A model generated the notes under the pieces. That model saw only the letters and a list, made by a program, of their open reading frames with translations, was not told the origin of the DNA and made no database searches. Made by a program: the position numbers and the translations under genes. Positions 34,295-46,700 of a stretch of 64,000 bases of DNA are shown piece by piece. The DNA is from Ceriagrion tenellum. Its lineage: Eukaryota; Arthropoda; Insecta; Odonata; Coenagrionidae. Position 1 is the first letter of the stretch; every line of letters starts with the position of its first letter. Where the stretch lies: contig OY720643.1 of NCBI GenBank assembly GCA_963169105.1, forward strand, positions 27,128,373-27,192,372. The letters are read 5' to 3'.

Positions 34295-36390
34295 TAGTTC
34301 CTCTAAAAGTTGTGAGGTACTAAATGTTTTTCGTAGCAGTTTTTAACTGAGCGTGCTCCTTTTCTTTGTATTTTATTAATTTCTTGGTCGTATCTTTATG
34401 ACATTGGTTCCTTGCCGAGATTTTGGCGGTATTTTTCTCTAAAGATGACCTGTCCCTCAACAAAATTTATTTAAAAAATTTCGCTTTTTATGTAAAAAAA
34501 TCATTATCATTAACAATGGCGTTACTCTTATATCGTATCTTTCCTGCAAATTAGTGTTATCTCTGCGGAAGATTAATATTTCATGATAAGTAAAATCATT
34601 TTCAATGAAATGCAAGGGAAGTGCGTTGTCCTCATTTCTGTTTCTAATTCTGCGTGGCTCGTAGTAAGCCTTGGTCAAAATATGCGTGAGTCATTGTTAA
34701 AGGAGGAGGGACAAAGTAATAAAACGCATCATATACTATAATGAAAGCGGCGCGCCAGCTATACTATCCCCAAAAGCTTCGGCGAATTTACGACTGATCA
34801 ATGCCGGAGCCCTAAAAACAGGCCCAATTACTGCAATCGTCGGACTTTGGACCCAAGGCCAGCCTAAAAGACGTAACGCAAGAAGAGCTCTGAGAATATA
34901 GTGCAAGCGGATATCCCTAGGGTCACTGCACAGAAGTACGTGCCGTGGGTGAACGAGGCAAGGAGTCATTACCGCGGAGGAAAAGTATGCGGAGCTCGTC
35001 GGAGTGGATACTTCGACAAAAAGCTGAATAGAGGCCGTGAGGTGCACATCAGCAGGGATGCGGAAGAAAAAGCCCCTTTTATCTTCCCCTAGGTCTTACC
35101 AGCGGTAACGTCATTGGCACCGGAGGCTTTTTATTCGGCAAAAATTCAAGCCTACAGACTGCAGTACAAATAACGCTGTGCTGTATCTTAAGATAAAGAG
35201 TTAACTCTTTTTCTTGACAAAAACACTCCTTTAAACTTTACTTAATGAATAAACATTATAAAATACTGACAATTTGACTAATCTTCATGGCTCAAAGACG
35301 AAGTTCGAAGTAATTAAGTAGAGTTTTAAATATTAAATGAGTTTGATAAAGTATGGTTAACTTCCGCGTGATCTAATATTTCATCAAACATTATTGGCTC
35401 CTGAAGTTATTGCCGACATTACCAGTACTTACTCGTATAAAATTGCACTTAAAAATCACTAGTATTTAAATAACTTCAAAAGACCTAACCAATGGTTAGA
35501 TTGGTTAGACTCTCTATGAATCCATTTATATTTAAATATGCCCCAAATCAAATGAATGTGTTTTATCTTTCAGCAACGGTTAATGCTAAGACGAAAATCT
35601 TTCTGCGAGTTCGGGCGCTTTAGTAATAAATTAATCATAGTAGTTTTATGGGTGAATACGTAAACAATTCACACACCATCAACTCTTATTTTTTATTGAG
35701 CTTAGTAAATAGCGTTCCAATATTTTTTTCAGCGTATACGATATCTTTCTGCAGCCCTCATGTTCGTTCTGCGACAATGTCGCACCATCGCTCGATGCTC
35801 TGCTTTGGGGTTTAAATATATGGATTAGTTCGCAAAATACCCAACGTTAATGTCTCGCGGACTTACTCCGCAATTTTCAGAGTAGGACAGAGGACGTAGT
35901 TCAATTCGGGTTTGGATAGCATATGGTGAGCAAAGTCTAAACCTAAATTTCAAAAACTGCATAAATTACGATAAGGGACTACAACCAAGCCACCGGTAGC
36001 GGCATTACTATCGTGTGAGAGTCATTACAGTTATTCTTTAGCTTTAAAAGGGACAACAAACTTAATGGACACATAATGAGAACGCAGAAATTATTGAAAT
36101 CCAACCATTAAAAGTGGGAAACGACTCTTTCGACTGGTTGATAAATGACTTCGCCCAATGTATTATTGCCCGCACATTCTCTTGCATAAATTTCAGCTTA
36201 CGAGAAGAAACTTACCTCATGCGAATGCTACATTCAGTAATGTAGACAATGTAATGGGCAAGAAGTAGAAAGACAACTTGCTATAGATATCTCAGCAATT
36301 AAGTTGTTACGACAACACTGTTGCATATGCGGCTTCATAAACTTGGACTCGAGATAAGTATTAACTAAACACCAAAAATTTACATAATAT
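34295..36390. other. Non-coding stretch with a GC-richer block
   Basis: 34740-35100 is GC-richer and holds frames on both strands. One plus-strand frame reads LRLINAGALKTGPITAIVGL, faintly like a LINE linker, but too little to call. The rest is AT-rich. Confidence 0.35.
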
Positions 36391-36760
36391 ACGATGCGCT
36401 TCATGTACGAATACGCATTTCCCAACAGTACTTTTTTCGGCTCGGTATGCTTCCTGCTACAGTTCATTTTATTCATTTCCAGCCCCTTCCTTTCTCTCCT
36501 CTCCGATTACGCAGCATCTGCCGTCACAGGCCTCTTTATCTCACAGAGTTTTCTCCTCCTCTACATTTTTGGCTACATCGAATTTCCTCAAGCAATTTCC
36601 TCCCTTCCCATTCCTTTCGTAATGTATAGCCGTTTCCCTTCCTCCATCTCTAACTTTTTTCCTCCATCCTTTGACATATCTACATCTCTAAGGGCTTCCA
36701 AAAATTCTCGTCCTCCTTTCTGCTTGCTTCGGAATTATAGACTTAAAGGTTCAGCGTAGA
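36391..36760. other. Pyrimidine-rich segment
   Basis: A 121-codon plus-strand frame is F/S/L/P-rich with many TTT and TCC codons, following the C/T-rich composition. No family recognised; not called as a gene. Confidence 0.35.
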
Positions 36761-38130
36761 AGTCTAGCATAACACTTCAATTTTTGTCAAAATATTCAAC
36801 TCAATTTTCATTAAAATACTGAATGTGGACATTGACCATATACTCAAACTTTTTTTTCCTCAAGTTCCAAGAAATGGCATTACTTCTTGCCCTCGGCCAG
36901 TGCCCACTGAAAAGTAATTTTACTTGAGTACTCACTATGCCAATGGCATATGGCACCATAATTTAAATTAGACGTAGGTGGAAAACGTAGAATAACAAAC
37001 GCACCAACTTATATAAGTGAGAGAAAGAAAGATATTTGGACGACAGAGAAAATTTTTAGAGGAGACTATTTGCCGATACATGAGGAATAGATACCCAAGG
37101 ATGATGTTAAAAGATCAGGGAGGGTTGGCGTGGCGCAATTCTTATGGATTAATTACAATGTAAAGATACTGAAATTATTTTGACAGATAGCCAACAAGGG
37201 GACAGAGAAAATTAGTAATAAAAAGAGAAACCATCGGTACTTCAGTTTAATGACTGGTTAACTGGTGCTTAACATTTGTAAGAACGCTATTAATTAGTAG
37301 ACAGAAACATAAATATAAAATAAAAAAACAGCATCTTAATGTAAACAAGTTTTATCAACAAAAAAAGCATTGACCGCATAATCTACAAAGCGTTTGAAAT
37401 TACTTACATCAGAGGATATTCAGTTATTGTTCCAATTTTTTGGCTAGCAATTCCAAGAAATATCATATCAGAGCCCCTTGAAAAACTTAAATCACACCGG
37501 TAGTAATACAACAAGGAAATAATAACTCCATAAAAATATTTATTAGAGCAGGGATTGTTTCGTTGTTTTCAGTACGGTAATGGTTAGATTCATACCGTCT
37601 ATGCCTCTCCATGAATTGCTTTTTAAAATAATCCCATAGGAAAGTAGAGGCACAGTTATCAAAGCATGGTGACACTGAAAAAGCTATATTTAACAGTGTT
37701 TGCATCTCTTGCCTACAATAATACCGTGCGTAGTCACTAATCTCTTCCCACCGGCACTGCCTTTACCTGACACTCCCCCTTCAGTTCCAGACTTCAAAGA
37801 ACCATATCCTTCCCACGCAACCGGATTCCACTCCACAACTCCCCAGTCTCCTTCGAATTATACTCACCAACACTTTTTTTTTCACCAATGCAATATCTGA
37901 AGTTCCTTTCACTCTCTCACAGAAATAATCACATTTTTCATCTTCCTAAAACGGAGATGGAAAACGTAAAGCAACAAAGGCACCAACTTAGATGAATGAT
38001 AGAATGAAAAATATTTGGACGATAGATAAAATATAAATAGGAGAGTATTTGCCAATACAAGTGAAATAGATTCCCTTGAGTTTAAGATGTTAATACAAGC
38101 CGTATTTCAAACGAAACCCACGCCAATAAC
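36761..38130. other. AT-rich non-coding stretch
   Basis: Nothing supported. A short similar phrase occurs twice (about 36976-37075 and 37955-38055: CACCAACTTA..., GAAAGATATTTGGACGA-like, TATTTGCC), suggesting two diverged copies of an unknown repeat. Confidence 0.4.
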
Positions 38131-38560
38131 TAAAAAAAACTGACGCTTCCTGGGACCTCCACTCCTTCCCGGATGCGTGGACCGTCCATAAAGACTAGTC
38201 CCTGCAATCTCCCTCCGCGGGTCGGCCCCTGTGGTCAGCGACCATCGGATGAGCGAAGGCCGACCGGTGCCCGCTATCATTGGGACTCCCGCCGAGGCGA
38301 TATGAGAAGGCGTGGCGGGACATGAGGCAATGGGGGATCGATGTGCAAAGGGGTGGCGGAGAGGCGAGGGCGTGGCTGTGAGGCGGAGGAACAGGCGAGG
38401 AGGCATCGATTGCAAAACGGGCCACGCCGATCGGCCGACCAAGCCTCCCGCGTGCCAGCACACTCTCCTCCCATCCCCAAATGACACGGGCACGAGTGAA
38501 TATTTAACGCATCGTGCGCTACAGTGAGCCTGACCGCGTGAAAAACCCACAAACGCTGAA
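38131..38560. other. GC-rich CpG island-like block
   Basis: Abrupt rise in GC and CpG. Three overlapping minus-strand frames and one plus-strand frame run through it, indicating composition. G-rich boxes such as GGGGTGGCGG and GGGCGTGGC resemble Sp/KLF-type sites. It is a candidate regulatory element or promoter, with no gene evidence beside it. Confidence 0.4.
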
Positions 38561-41500
38561 ACGACACTGTCATTCTGTTGCGGAACTAAGACGGTTTAAA
38601 GCTGATATCACTGGGTAAATAAATCATTTAATCTTGCGTGAGTTAGAAGGAAAAAAACATCGGATCTCCATGTAAATACAAAACTCTCACCACATTACAG
38701 TTAGGTCATGTCTAAGAAAGAGAGATGCCATTTACATTGATATAAAAGTCACTTTAACCTACAAAGAGATAGTACTTAATGAAAATAGAATAATTGGATT
38801 CAGCCGAGAGCATTAAATAAGTAATAGACTAATATTCATTTATTTTTCTTATTTATTTTAAAAATGAATTTTCCATCAAAACATTATTAATTAGCCCAAA
38901 AAATCCTTCGGCTACGAAGAGGTTCATAAATTTTCATGGAATCTATATTACCACTGGACCCTTACAGATATAATTTCTATTGAATTTCTGTTAACGAGAT
39001 ACATTGTAATATCGAATTTCCGGTAGTTTCGCTAATACTAAGTAAAGTCTAAGTAGATACGATACTCAGTCTTCTAAGTTGACCAGTGATTTGCTAAGAA
39101 ACGTGTCAGTGTCATTACGAGTTAAAAAGAGCCACATTAACATATATTTGTTTAATAGTAATCCTAGATCTCGAATTAGGTATTAAGCATTATAAAACGG
39201 ACTCCTAAGATTAAAAATTGATTGGAAAAATCGTATTTACGAATGCAATACTGAAATAAGGCCCTGACGGCTTTGGATCTCACATCGTTAGCTTCCTCAG
39301 AGAGATTTTAATTAATTAACATACTCGCGTAAAATCATTATTCCGGAAACCAAGCGTTTAGAAATTTTTCTCAGGCTTTTTCGTATTCGATATTAAATAC
39401 TAAGGTCTATTCAGTTCAAAGGTCAATTTTAGCTTTTCGTCAGAAATCGTGTCGACCACAGACATTCTAAAATTAACGGCTAAAAAGGTGCGCTAATACG
39501 GAAGAGACATCAAAATATGCGCATTATAGCACCGTATAGGTCAAATAAAATATCATAAAATAACTGTGAATATTCGAGACACACACAAGTTGGCCAAAAA
39601 TTCACGTTTACTAAGGTAAAATGGAATGAAACACATAACATGGTTCTCGAAAGATGGATAATTTTTCCATGCACTCCTTACAGAAATTTTCACTCTTATT
39701 ACTTGATTAAAAAAATGTAAGGCATCAAAATAACTTGAAGACAAAGAATGATGCGAATCTTTACTGTCGTTCTATGGTCTAAGAATAACCACGTGATAAG
39801 CTAATCGAGCTTATATTGTCCTTATCCAATTCATCATCATGGACTGCAGTCCTGCACCTTTCCCTAGCTCCCTGGCTTCTCTTATTATGTACCTAGCTCT
39901 TCATTGGGCTATTCATTTTTTCCTATGCCTGTTTCTGAGGAATTTCTCCTCCTTTTTCTAAGGAATTTATCCCCTATTTTCTTTCAATTTTATTCTTTAC
40001 AAACCTATTTTGCCTCATGATCTGCCTTATTCATCTGTTTTTCCTTTAAGGTATCGTGTTCCAGGGGATCAATTCCTCTTAAACTCTTCTCTGCATTTCT
40101 TCATTTATTGTATCCAAACCGAAAGTTACGATCAAATTGAGCCGGAAGAAATTTATATGGAATTTACAAAACGTATTCCTCATGTTCCAAATGTTCTCAA
40201 AACGTTCCAAATAACTTTATGAAAGCCAAAGCGTACCAGGATTAATGTACCATTCAACTTAGATGTATAAGCTACACTTGTGTGATTGCGAAGAAATTTC
40301 CAGCAGTTGGTTAAAAAGTCAAGTAATAAAAAAGACGGACGATAACAACTGAGACAGACACACATTTTGACATAGTGTAATGTCCACTAGAGTATTTATT
40401 CATTATAAAGTAGGTTTAACCTAAATAGAAAACCCCAAGAAGATTGCATTAAGTGGATTATAGTACATAAATTGTAAATTGACTGAGCCAGTTACAAGTC
40501 ATTATTTCCATGCGTTTCACAAAACGTTCTGAAACTCATCACATGAAAGAGTAAAGCCCAAGCATTCGTTTGCAATGTGCAAGTTTCCGTGAAAGTATAC
40601 AAGAATCGGGACCCTGTGGTTACGTGAAAGCTTATCTTCGTCGTAATATAATAGGATCATATAAAAATCACTCTAGCTGAAATAATATATTTTCAAACTT
40701 GATATCAATTTCGGAGCAACAGCCGCTTTCTCATTTAATATTTCCGATAATATGCCAGGGAACACAATGGATTTCTCCCTATATTGAATGCCTTAAATGC
40801 AAAAATTTTACAAATTCTTTTGCGTACCGTGTCCTCATGGAAGGTTCAATACTTTCCATACGCTTCTATTGGCTAACTTTTTTATTCTTTGGTGTAGCCC
40901 ATACGCAAAAGAAAACTCGAGGACTTTGCCTTCACTACTTCACACTGCCTATTATTCTGCTCTCTCGCTCTCACTATTCCTCCTTTTCTATTATCCAATA
41001 GAACCCAGGTGGGAGTTCACCTAGTCACTCCTACGCCTTCGTGCGTTCCAATGGTGCATTACCCTTCCTGCATGCATATTAATTCCGGAGCGCACACATT
41101 CGCCGGAGCGAGACATCTCGCAGGTGTTCATGAGTGCTCCCGGGCAACGAGCAGTAATTGTTTCGGATTCCTCCTCATTCCTCTGTTCGTCTTTCTCGAA
41201 TCTCTATCACGAAGAATAGCCAAGCAGAATGGAAAACTTTACATCGCACCTATCGAGGTAGGTGTTCACCCAATTTAGAGTTATACTTCTTCTTTTACTA
41301 GGCAAGTCACCTATTTCAAACCTTAAATTAGCCTTGGTAGGTGAACTGCCAGAAGTCTCTCCGTATTTTTGATGGCCTTTCTTTCGGTCTCCTGCCTTGA
41401 AAATTGTATCCCTTACAAAGCGGAGAAATCTGTTCTACATCAATTTTACTATGTGGGCAAATATTTTCCGGTATCTTTATCATTTGAAGAGATATATGTG

Positions 41501-41628
41501 GTTCAGGTTTCTCAAATCGATGTTATTTTATCCAAATAAACTATTTTCCCGTAATATTTCTTGCAATCCGCATCTCCGTTCTTCTCAATGATCTTATCCC
41601 ATAACCACACACATCCTTTTTTCTAACG
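38561..41628. other. AT-rich non-coding stretch
   Basis: No supported gene. 39870-40090 is pyrimidine-rich. 41020-41280 is somewhat GC-richer with an 89-codon frame that I do not recognise. Confidence 0.35.
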
Positions 41629-42013
41629 TTAACGCAGGCATGCGGTCTCTCAGACCGCTCGTCTTTATTTTCTATGTTTTCGTTAAACAAATATATGTTC
41701 TTAATTCACTTGGCGTTTTTGTTTAAATTACCTCAATTCTGCCACATTGCCACATTTATATGAAATAGCGATATATTGACTTTTTTAAAATATGTTTTGT
41801 AGCTTACCGAACGTGGAATTACAGGGATATGAGTTTAAAAGGAATATTATGATAACTAAAACATTAACCAATATCACTTTTTAAACGAGTATAAATGTTT
41901 AATTATATAAATAAATGGGAATACTTAATAATATTTTATATTCTTACGGAATAGGATGAATATTACTGACCTTATCACAAACATGTGGTCTGAGAGACCG
42001 CGGAATAACTTAA
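41629..42013. mobile_element. TTAA-flanked element with hairpin ends (piggyBac-like MITE)
   Basis: TTAA at 41629-41632 is followed closely by GCGGTCTCTCAGACCGC (7-bp stem, 3-nt loop, 41642-41658). TTAA at 42010-42013 is preceded by the inverted match, which read inward is GCGGTCTCTCAGACCAC (41985-42001). Between lie 377 bp of AT-rich DNA with no frame. TTAA target duplication is the hallmark of piggyBac elements; terminal bases are not well conserved between the ends (CGCAGG versus GTTATT), so assignment to that superfamily is tentative. Confidence 0.6.
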
Positions 42014-45009
42014 ACAGACATTTACTCAAAAATCAGAGACATTAGATAAACATTTTGGTAAATAATTCTATATATACTATTTAATATAAAGGTTAAGTTT
42101 TGTTAAAATTATAAAGGAGGCAAAAAATGGGAAAAAAACCATGTTAAAATCAAAACAGTGTGTGAGATCGCGCATGTCTGCGGTCACGGGTAATATCGCG
42201 CATTGCTTTAGCTCTTGTTTCTACATCGTATATCAATTGGTTGGGGACATGCTTCATAAATAAATGATTTGGATTGCATGCCCGCATTCTAGAATATAAG
42301 TGGAGACTTTCAGTGACCGAGACCTTAGTTCAGAGACTGAGTTCTTATTCACACTATTTCTTACTTCATTTTCCAGATTTTTGTAACAAAAGATTGTTTC
42401 TCAGGTGCTTAAATAGACCGGGAGACTCCTGCGCCCTAGAGTATTCATAAATTACGCTCCTAGAGCAGTACTTACAACGCGCAAACAGTTCGTAACCCCT
42501 AATGTCCTCTTGGCATTCGCTACACTTCATTTGTCATAGAGAGATTTCAACGTCAGAAACTTTGTTTACAAATTCGACTCCAATGCTAATCTGCCTCAAG
42601 TCCTGTACAAGGGCCTAATTTAGACCACTGATTTTAACTTAATCACTGGGCGTCAGAGCACGCTAACAATAATCCAGACGGGAGAGACTTCCAAATACGT
42701 CCACGCACCCATATTCTACACGGATTTGGTATAAACAGAAACCAAAAATGCCAGAAAAATGTCTCTAGGAATACTCCTTGCAAGCATTTCAATGCTCTCG
42801 TTCTGTAAAAACTGACAAATATACTGTGCAATAAACATAACCCTGGAGAGTAAGAGTTTCTTACTTTAAGTTTAAAATTATGAATTTTGCTTTGGCAAAA
42901 TACGCAAAGCTCACACCCTTTCCCAAATAGGGAATTAAGTAAGTATTGGGGAACTAAAGACAAATGAAGTAATAGTAATACCCTGAACTTCGTCACACTT
43001 GAATATGACCTTAACCCAATTTCACATACGATTATCGTAGTAACCCACAGTTTACTGGTTCGCTCCCGATTGGGAACCTATCAGATGTGGGAGTAAAATG
43101 TAACAGGTTGACGTATATAAGAAAGACCTCTAAAGAATACATCGATTTAATATGAGATACGTGCTTTTACATTAATTAGCATAGCACATTTAGCTGGGGC
43201 ATAATGACCGTACTGTAACATACAAATGAACGTATCGAGGTTAAGTGGTTTTCGAGTACCAAAAGAAATTTTCTAAAAACTGGAAATATACTGAGCTTAA
43301 CAGAAATATAAAAGATGATTTCTCAAGAGCTCATCCAAGTAAAACTCAGAATTGTATCAGTATACTATGACTAATTTTATTGGGAAATTAGGTCTTTCTA
43401 AATTCACCTTCATATCTACAAAAAGCCCTCCTTAATACATAAATTGTAAAATATTCTTTAGTTTCCGATATGTAACTCAAAAATTGATATAATAACGTTT
43501 CCCAAAGTTATACATTTGATTAACGAATGAAGAATGGATAGCAAGTGAAATACTTCTCCTTAAAGGAGTAGCTAATTTTTCATTAAAAAGTATTAGTAGC
43601 AAAAATTGGCATTGGATTTTGGCTAATCACATTTCACCCATTAGTAGTCATGCATACGTTGATAAAGTTTACGAATACGATATATCGATATCATTTTCGG
43701 TTCCTATAGGCAATTAATTTTTTCTGATCCACATAAGACTTGGTTTATAAGTGTTTCGTTACATATTCTACCACTGAGAGAGTTTTTACATTAATGTGCA
43801 CCTGAACCACTATGTATTTCTATTTAATACAGATTAACTGATACACAGAGACCATTTGATTTTCAATATCAAGAATGTATGAAAAGAAGCCGATTAATGA
43901 TGCTGATATTGGACATCAGAAACACTTTTCCTGACGGACTAGCTTCTGCAAATCATTTTGATTTCATGAAACTATATTCTTTTTGCAACATACATTGACT
44001 GCCTGTCCTTCTGTGCACTAAGAATAAAATTTGCAATTGCACAAAATATAGCCAGGAAAACAGGACTTAATATTAGATAGGGAAGGGTGGAGGACTGCAG
44101 TCAACCAATCTTCGTATTGAACTACTGAATTGAATGATGAAATTATGCTGATAATATCACAGAATATAGTAATGGTATGGATCATGTAGACGCAGCATAT
44201 GCAACACAATGAAAAATTAAATTTAATCGGAAATACGGCATCTATATAATGAATTAAACAAAATTCTACCTTCATCTCGACAAATTTATAAATAAAGAAC
44301 AAGGTTAGCATACCTGCACTTCAAGATGTAGCTGTTCTGCCGACTTGGATGATCGCCACAGCAAACATTCCAATGGACCACCGAAAATTAAGGATTCCTG
44401 CAATAGTCGCATGAAAGAAAGATACGAAGCATTAGTTCGATCGATCACAGAGTAAACTTAGGGCTTTAGGCTGAAATCAAAAAACATTAAGCGCTTACAG
44501 GTAATAATATTGTGGACACACACGAGTAAGTATTTTGATTATGGCTATGTAAGCTGATACATTTGTATTTGTAAAGGTCAATTCACCGCATATTCTTTCT
44601 AGTGGCGAGTCGCGGGCAGTGTCTGAGTCTCAAGGTAGTCCTATTCGAAGGGATCCAAGCAGGAGTAAAATAGTGAATGTGAGCCCAGGGTAATACTAGC
44701 CTTCGATTTCTCTAGTGGTTTACTGGTGGAATCCTCCACTGTAGTAAGTCCAGAGAAGCACCAATTATATGTGTTAATTACCTTAATGTTGCTTGTGTGT
44801 GTTTTCCAATGATTCGGAGATTGCGATAATATTTCAACGGTACAAGGGTAAGGGTGAGAAGTCTAAGTTTTAGATTATAAAGCAAATAATAATTTTTTTC
44901 CATGAAAAACGTTCACTAAAATTTTGTTGGAAAAATTAAGATTAGATCTGGCTGAGAAATTTGTTTGAAAAATTTGGGCTTATACATTAGAGGTGGTGGA
45001 GTGAATATC
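42014..45009. other. AT-rich non-coding stretch
   Basis: No supported gene or repeat. ATCGCGCA occurs twice at about 42168 and 42195 without further structure. Confidence 0.4.
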
Positions 45010-45640
45010 TCTTCACACATCAGCAATAGTTAAAGTGATGTATGGACGTTCCGAAAACAATAAGAGCGTACATATGGTTGGGGATCTAAAGAAGAGTTAT
45101 GTTAAAGTTTTAGAATCTTGGGTGACTGGTTTGAAATAAAAGAGTGGAGAAGCATAGTGTCACCGTGACTTTTCAATGCCTTAATGGATGCATGAGACAC
45201 TTGTGTAGGTAAAACCTCAGTGTACTGATTAGGTAAGCATATACATTTACGAGTTCTATGACGCGCAAACAATGCTGTGTTAGTGTTTGATAGTCGATTA
45301 AAATTGTGAGAGCTCGTTGATGTAACTATTAAAGAACAAAGAGAATGGATTAGAAGATTAATGTGTCAATAACCAAAGTTTAGACAGGCAATGGTAAGAA
45401 AGCTTCCGCAATTAGGGTAACCAATAAAATCTTTGAACAAGTAAAGGATTTTGGAATACTCTTCAGAATGATTTCGAAAGAGGGAAGGATGAAAGAAGAC
45501 TCAGAGCTGCTGGAGACTAGTCAGCTGCACTCTTGGTTTAGATTGCTTGAGAAATTCCGAACAGGCGCGAGAGATACATTGACGAACAGATAGATACATG
45601 AATTTGTTCTGCTCGTGCAGAATGAGTGAATATAATAAAT
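45010..45640 (+). pseudogene. RTE-like LINE reverse transcriptase, central part
   Basis: Decayed frames give IVKVMYGRSENNKSV, then ILGDWFEIKEWRSIVSP, a stop, LFNALMDA, and after an interruption RANNAVLVFDSRLKL, ELVDVTIKEQ. This order matches LINE reverse transcriptases: LGDWFEIKKGVRQGCVLSP, LFNLFMD, then the catalytic FADDAVLVADS motif, here changed to RANNAV, so both catalytic Asp are lost. At least three stops interrupt. It continues, after about 0.5 kb of unrelated DNA, in the C-terminal fragment at 46183. Confidence 0.75.
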
Positions 45641-45720
45641 ACCTGTCTCTACTCGAAACATTTAACTTTCTCATTCGATACTTTGCGATTTCACATCCCT
45701 ATAACCTAAACAATTATACG

Positions 45721-45785
45721 GCAGGTGTCCTATCACACGCCAATATGGCGGCTTGCAGGGTGGAATGTGGATGAAGAGATTATAA
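45721..45785 (-). repeat. Dispersed repeat family, fragment copy 3
   Basis: The complement reads CCACCCTGCAAGCCGCCATA then TTGGCGTGTGATAGG, matching the start of the repeats at 32254 and 33947 (ACCCCGCGAGCCGCCATTTG, GGCATGTGGCAGG). Only the first 60 or so bases are recognisable. It lies in the DNA that separates the two halves of the RTE-like LINE. Confidence 0.6.
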
Positions 45786-46182
45786 GGTGTATGAATGTGG
45801 GGAGTACAGTCGCAGCTAGTACTCGTATTTGGGTCATATTCTGGATATAATAAAGCAGTGCCGAATATATGCAGAGGTAGTTGTACTCATCAAATTAAGA
45901 AAATAAAGTCCGAAAATGCACACTTCCTGAGATATAAACACTTGTTCATAGGAGGTGCTCAACGTGACGTCCGTTCATGGCAATGAATCCCTCTGCCCTT
46001 GCACGACTGTGATCATATCCGCAACCAAATGTATTTAAGTCCCTCTAATGAACAATTGAACAGATCTCAGAAAGTTTGCGTTACCGGACCCATGTTTATT
46101 AGACTTATTTTCTTGCTTTGATGAGTACTACCACCTTTCAATACATTTTACACTTATAAATATCCTGCATATGGCTAAGTGA

Positions 46183-46700
46183 TTGTCTATGGAAGTAAAA
46201 AGTATGGTGAATAAAAGCGTCCTCCTCTTACCGTTATCATGTGGCAGCAAAATCATGGCATATCACCGTAAACATAGGAGTGGGCTAAATGCAGTGATAA
46301 TGGGAAGGTACCTAATAAGTGTTAGCGGCGAATGTAGGATGGTAATGGTTAGGGTAATGTGTACATAATGGGAGAATATAGTTTGAAGCTTCCAAAATGG
46401 ATGAGTATGAAAAGAGTGTGCTTCTTGGTTTGGCCCTGCGGAGAATGAATGAGAGTAGAATAAAAAAAAAAATATATGCTATTTGAGTGAATGATGTGAG
46501 AGGAAGTGATAAACCGCGAATTGATGGGTTAATTCAGCATAAAAAATTGTAAAGCTGAGTATTAGAGTTCTACAGAAAAAGAGAAGATATATGAACCGAT
46601 GCATGAGTGTAAGAGAAGTGAAATGATGTTCACGGGAAGAGCATTCAGGAGATAAATAAATTGCTTTTAAAACTAAATCCAGTAACTTTGCCTGCCCAGA
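46183..46700 (+). pseudogene. RTE-like LINE ORF2 C-terminal region
   Basis: Reads KSVLLLPLSCGSKIMAYHRK then HRSGLNAVIMGRYLISVSGECRM, like the LINE block TLLYGSETW-x-HRSRLNAVEMRYLRSVCG-x-x-RMD. A shifted frame gives MDEYEKSVLLGLALRRMNES (compare QSVLKWFGHVERMNESR), then VNDVRGSDKPRIDG (compare VRGxRxRGRPRKxWxDG). The order and spacing match RTE-type ORF2 C-termini. It is the same strand and next segment of the protein begun at 45010, so both belong to one disrupted element. Confidence 0.75.

Noticed and set aside
34736..35100. Possible LINE fragment (LRLINAGALKTGPITAIVGL)
   Set aside because: Similarity to a Jockey-type linker is too weak and isolated to call.
36394..36759. 121-codon F/S/L-rich frame that looks membrane-like
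   Set aside because: C/T-rich tracts give hydrophobic codons automatically. A second open frame overlaps it and no family matches.
38107..38550. 147-codon minus-strand frame
   Set aside because: Three overlapping frames run through the same GC-rich block. No recognisable domain.
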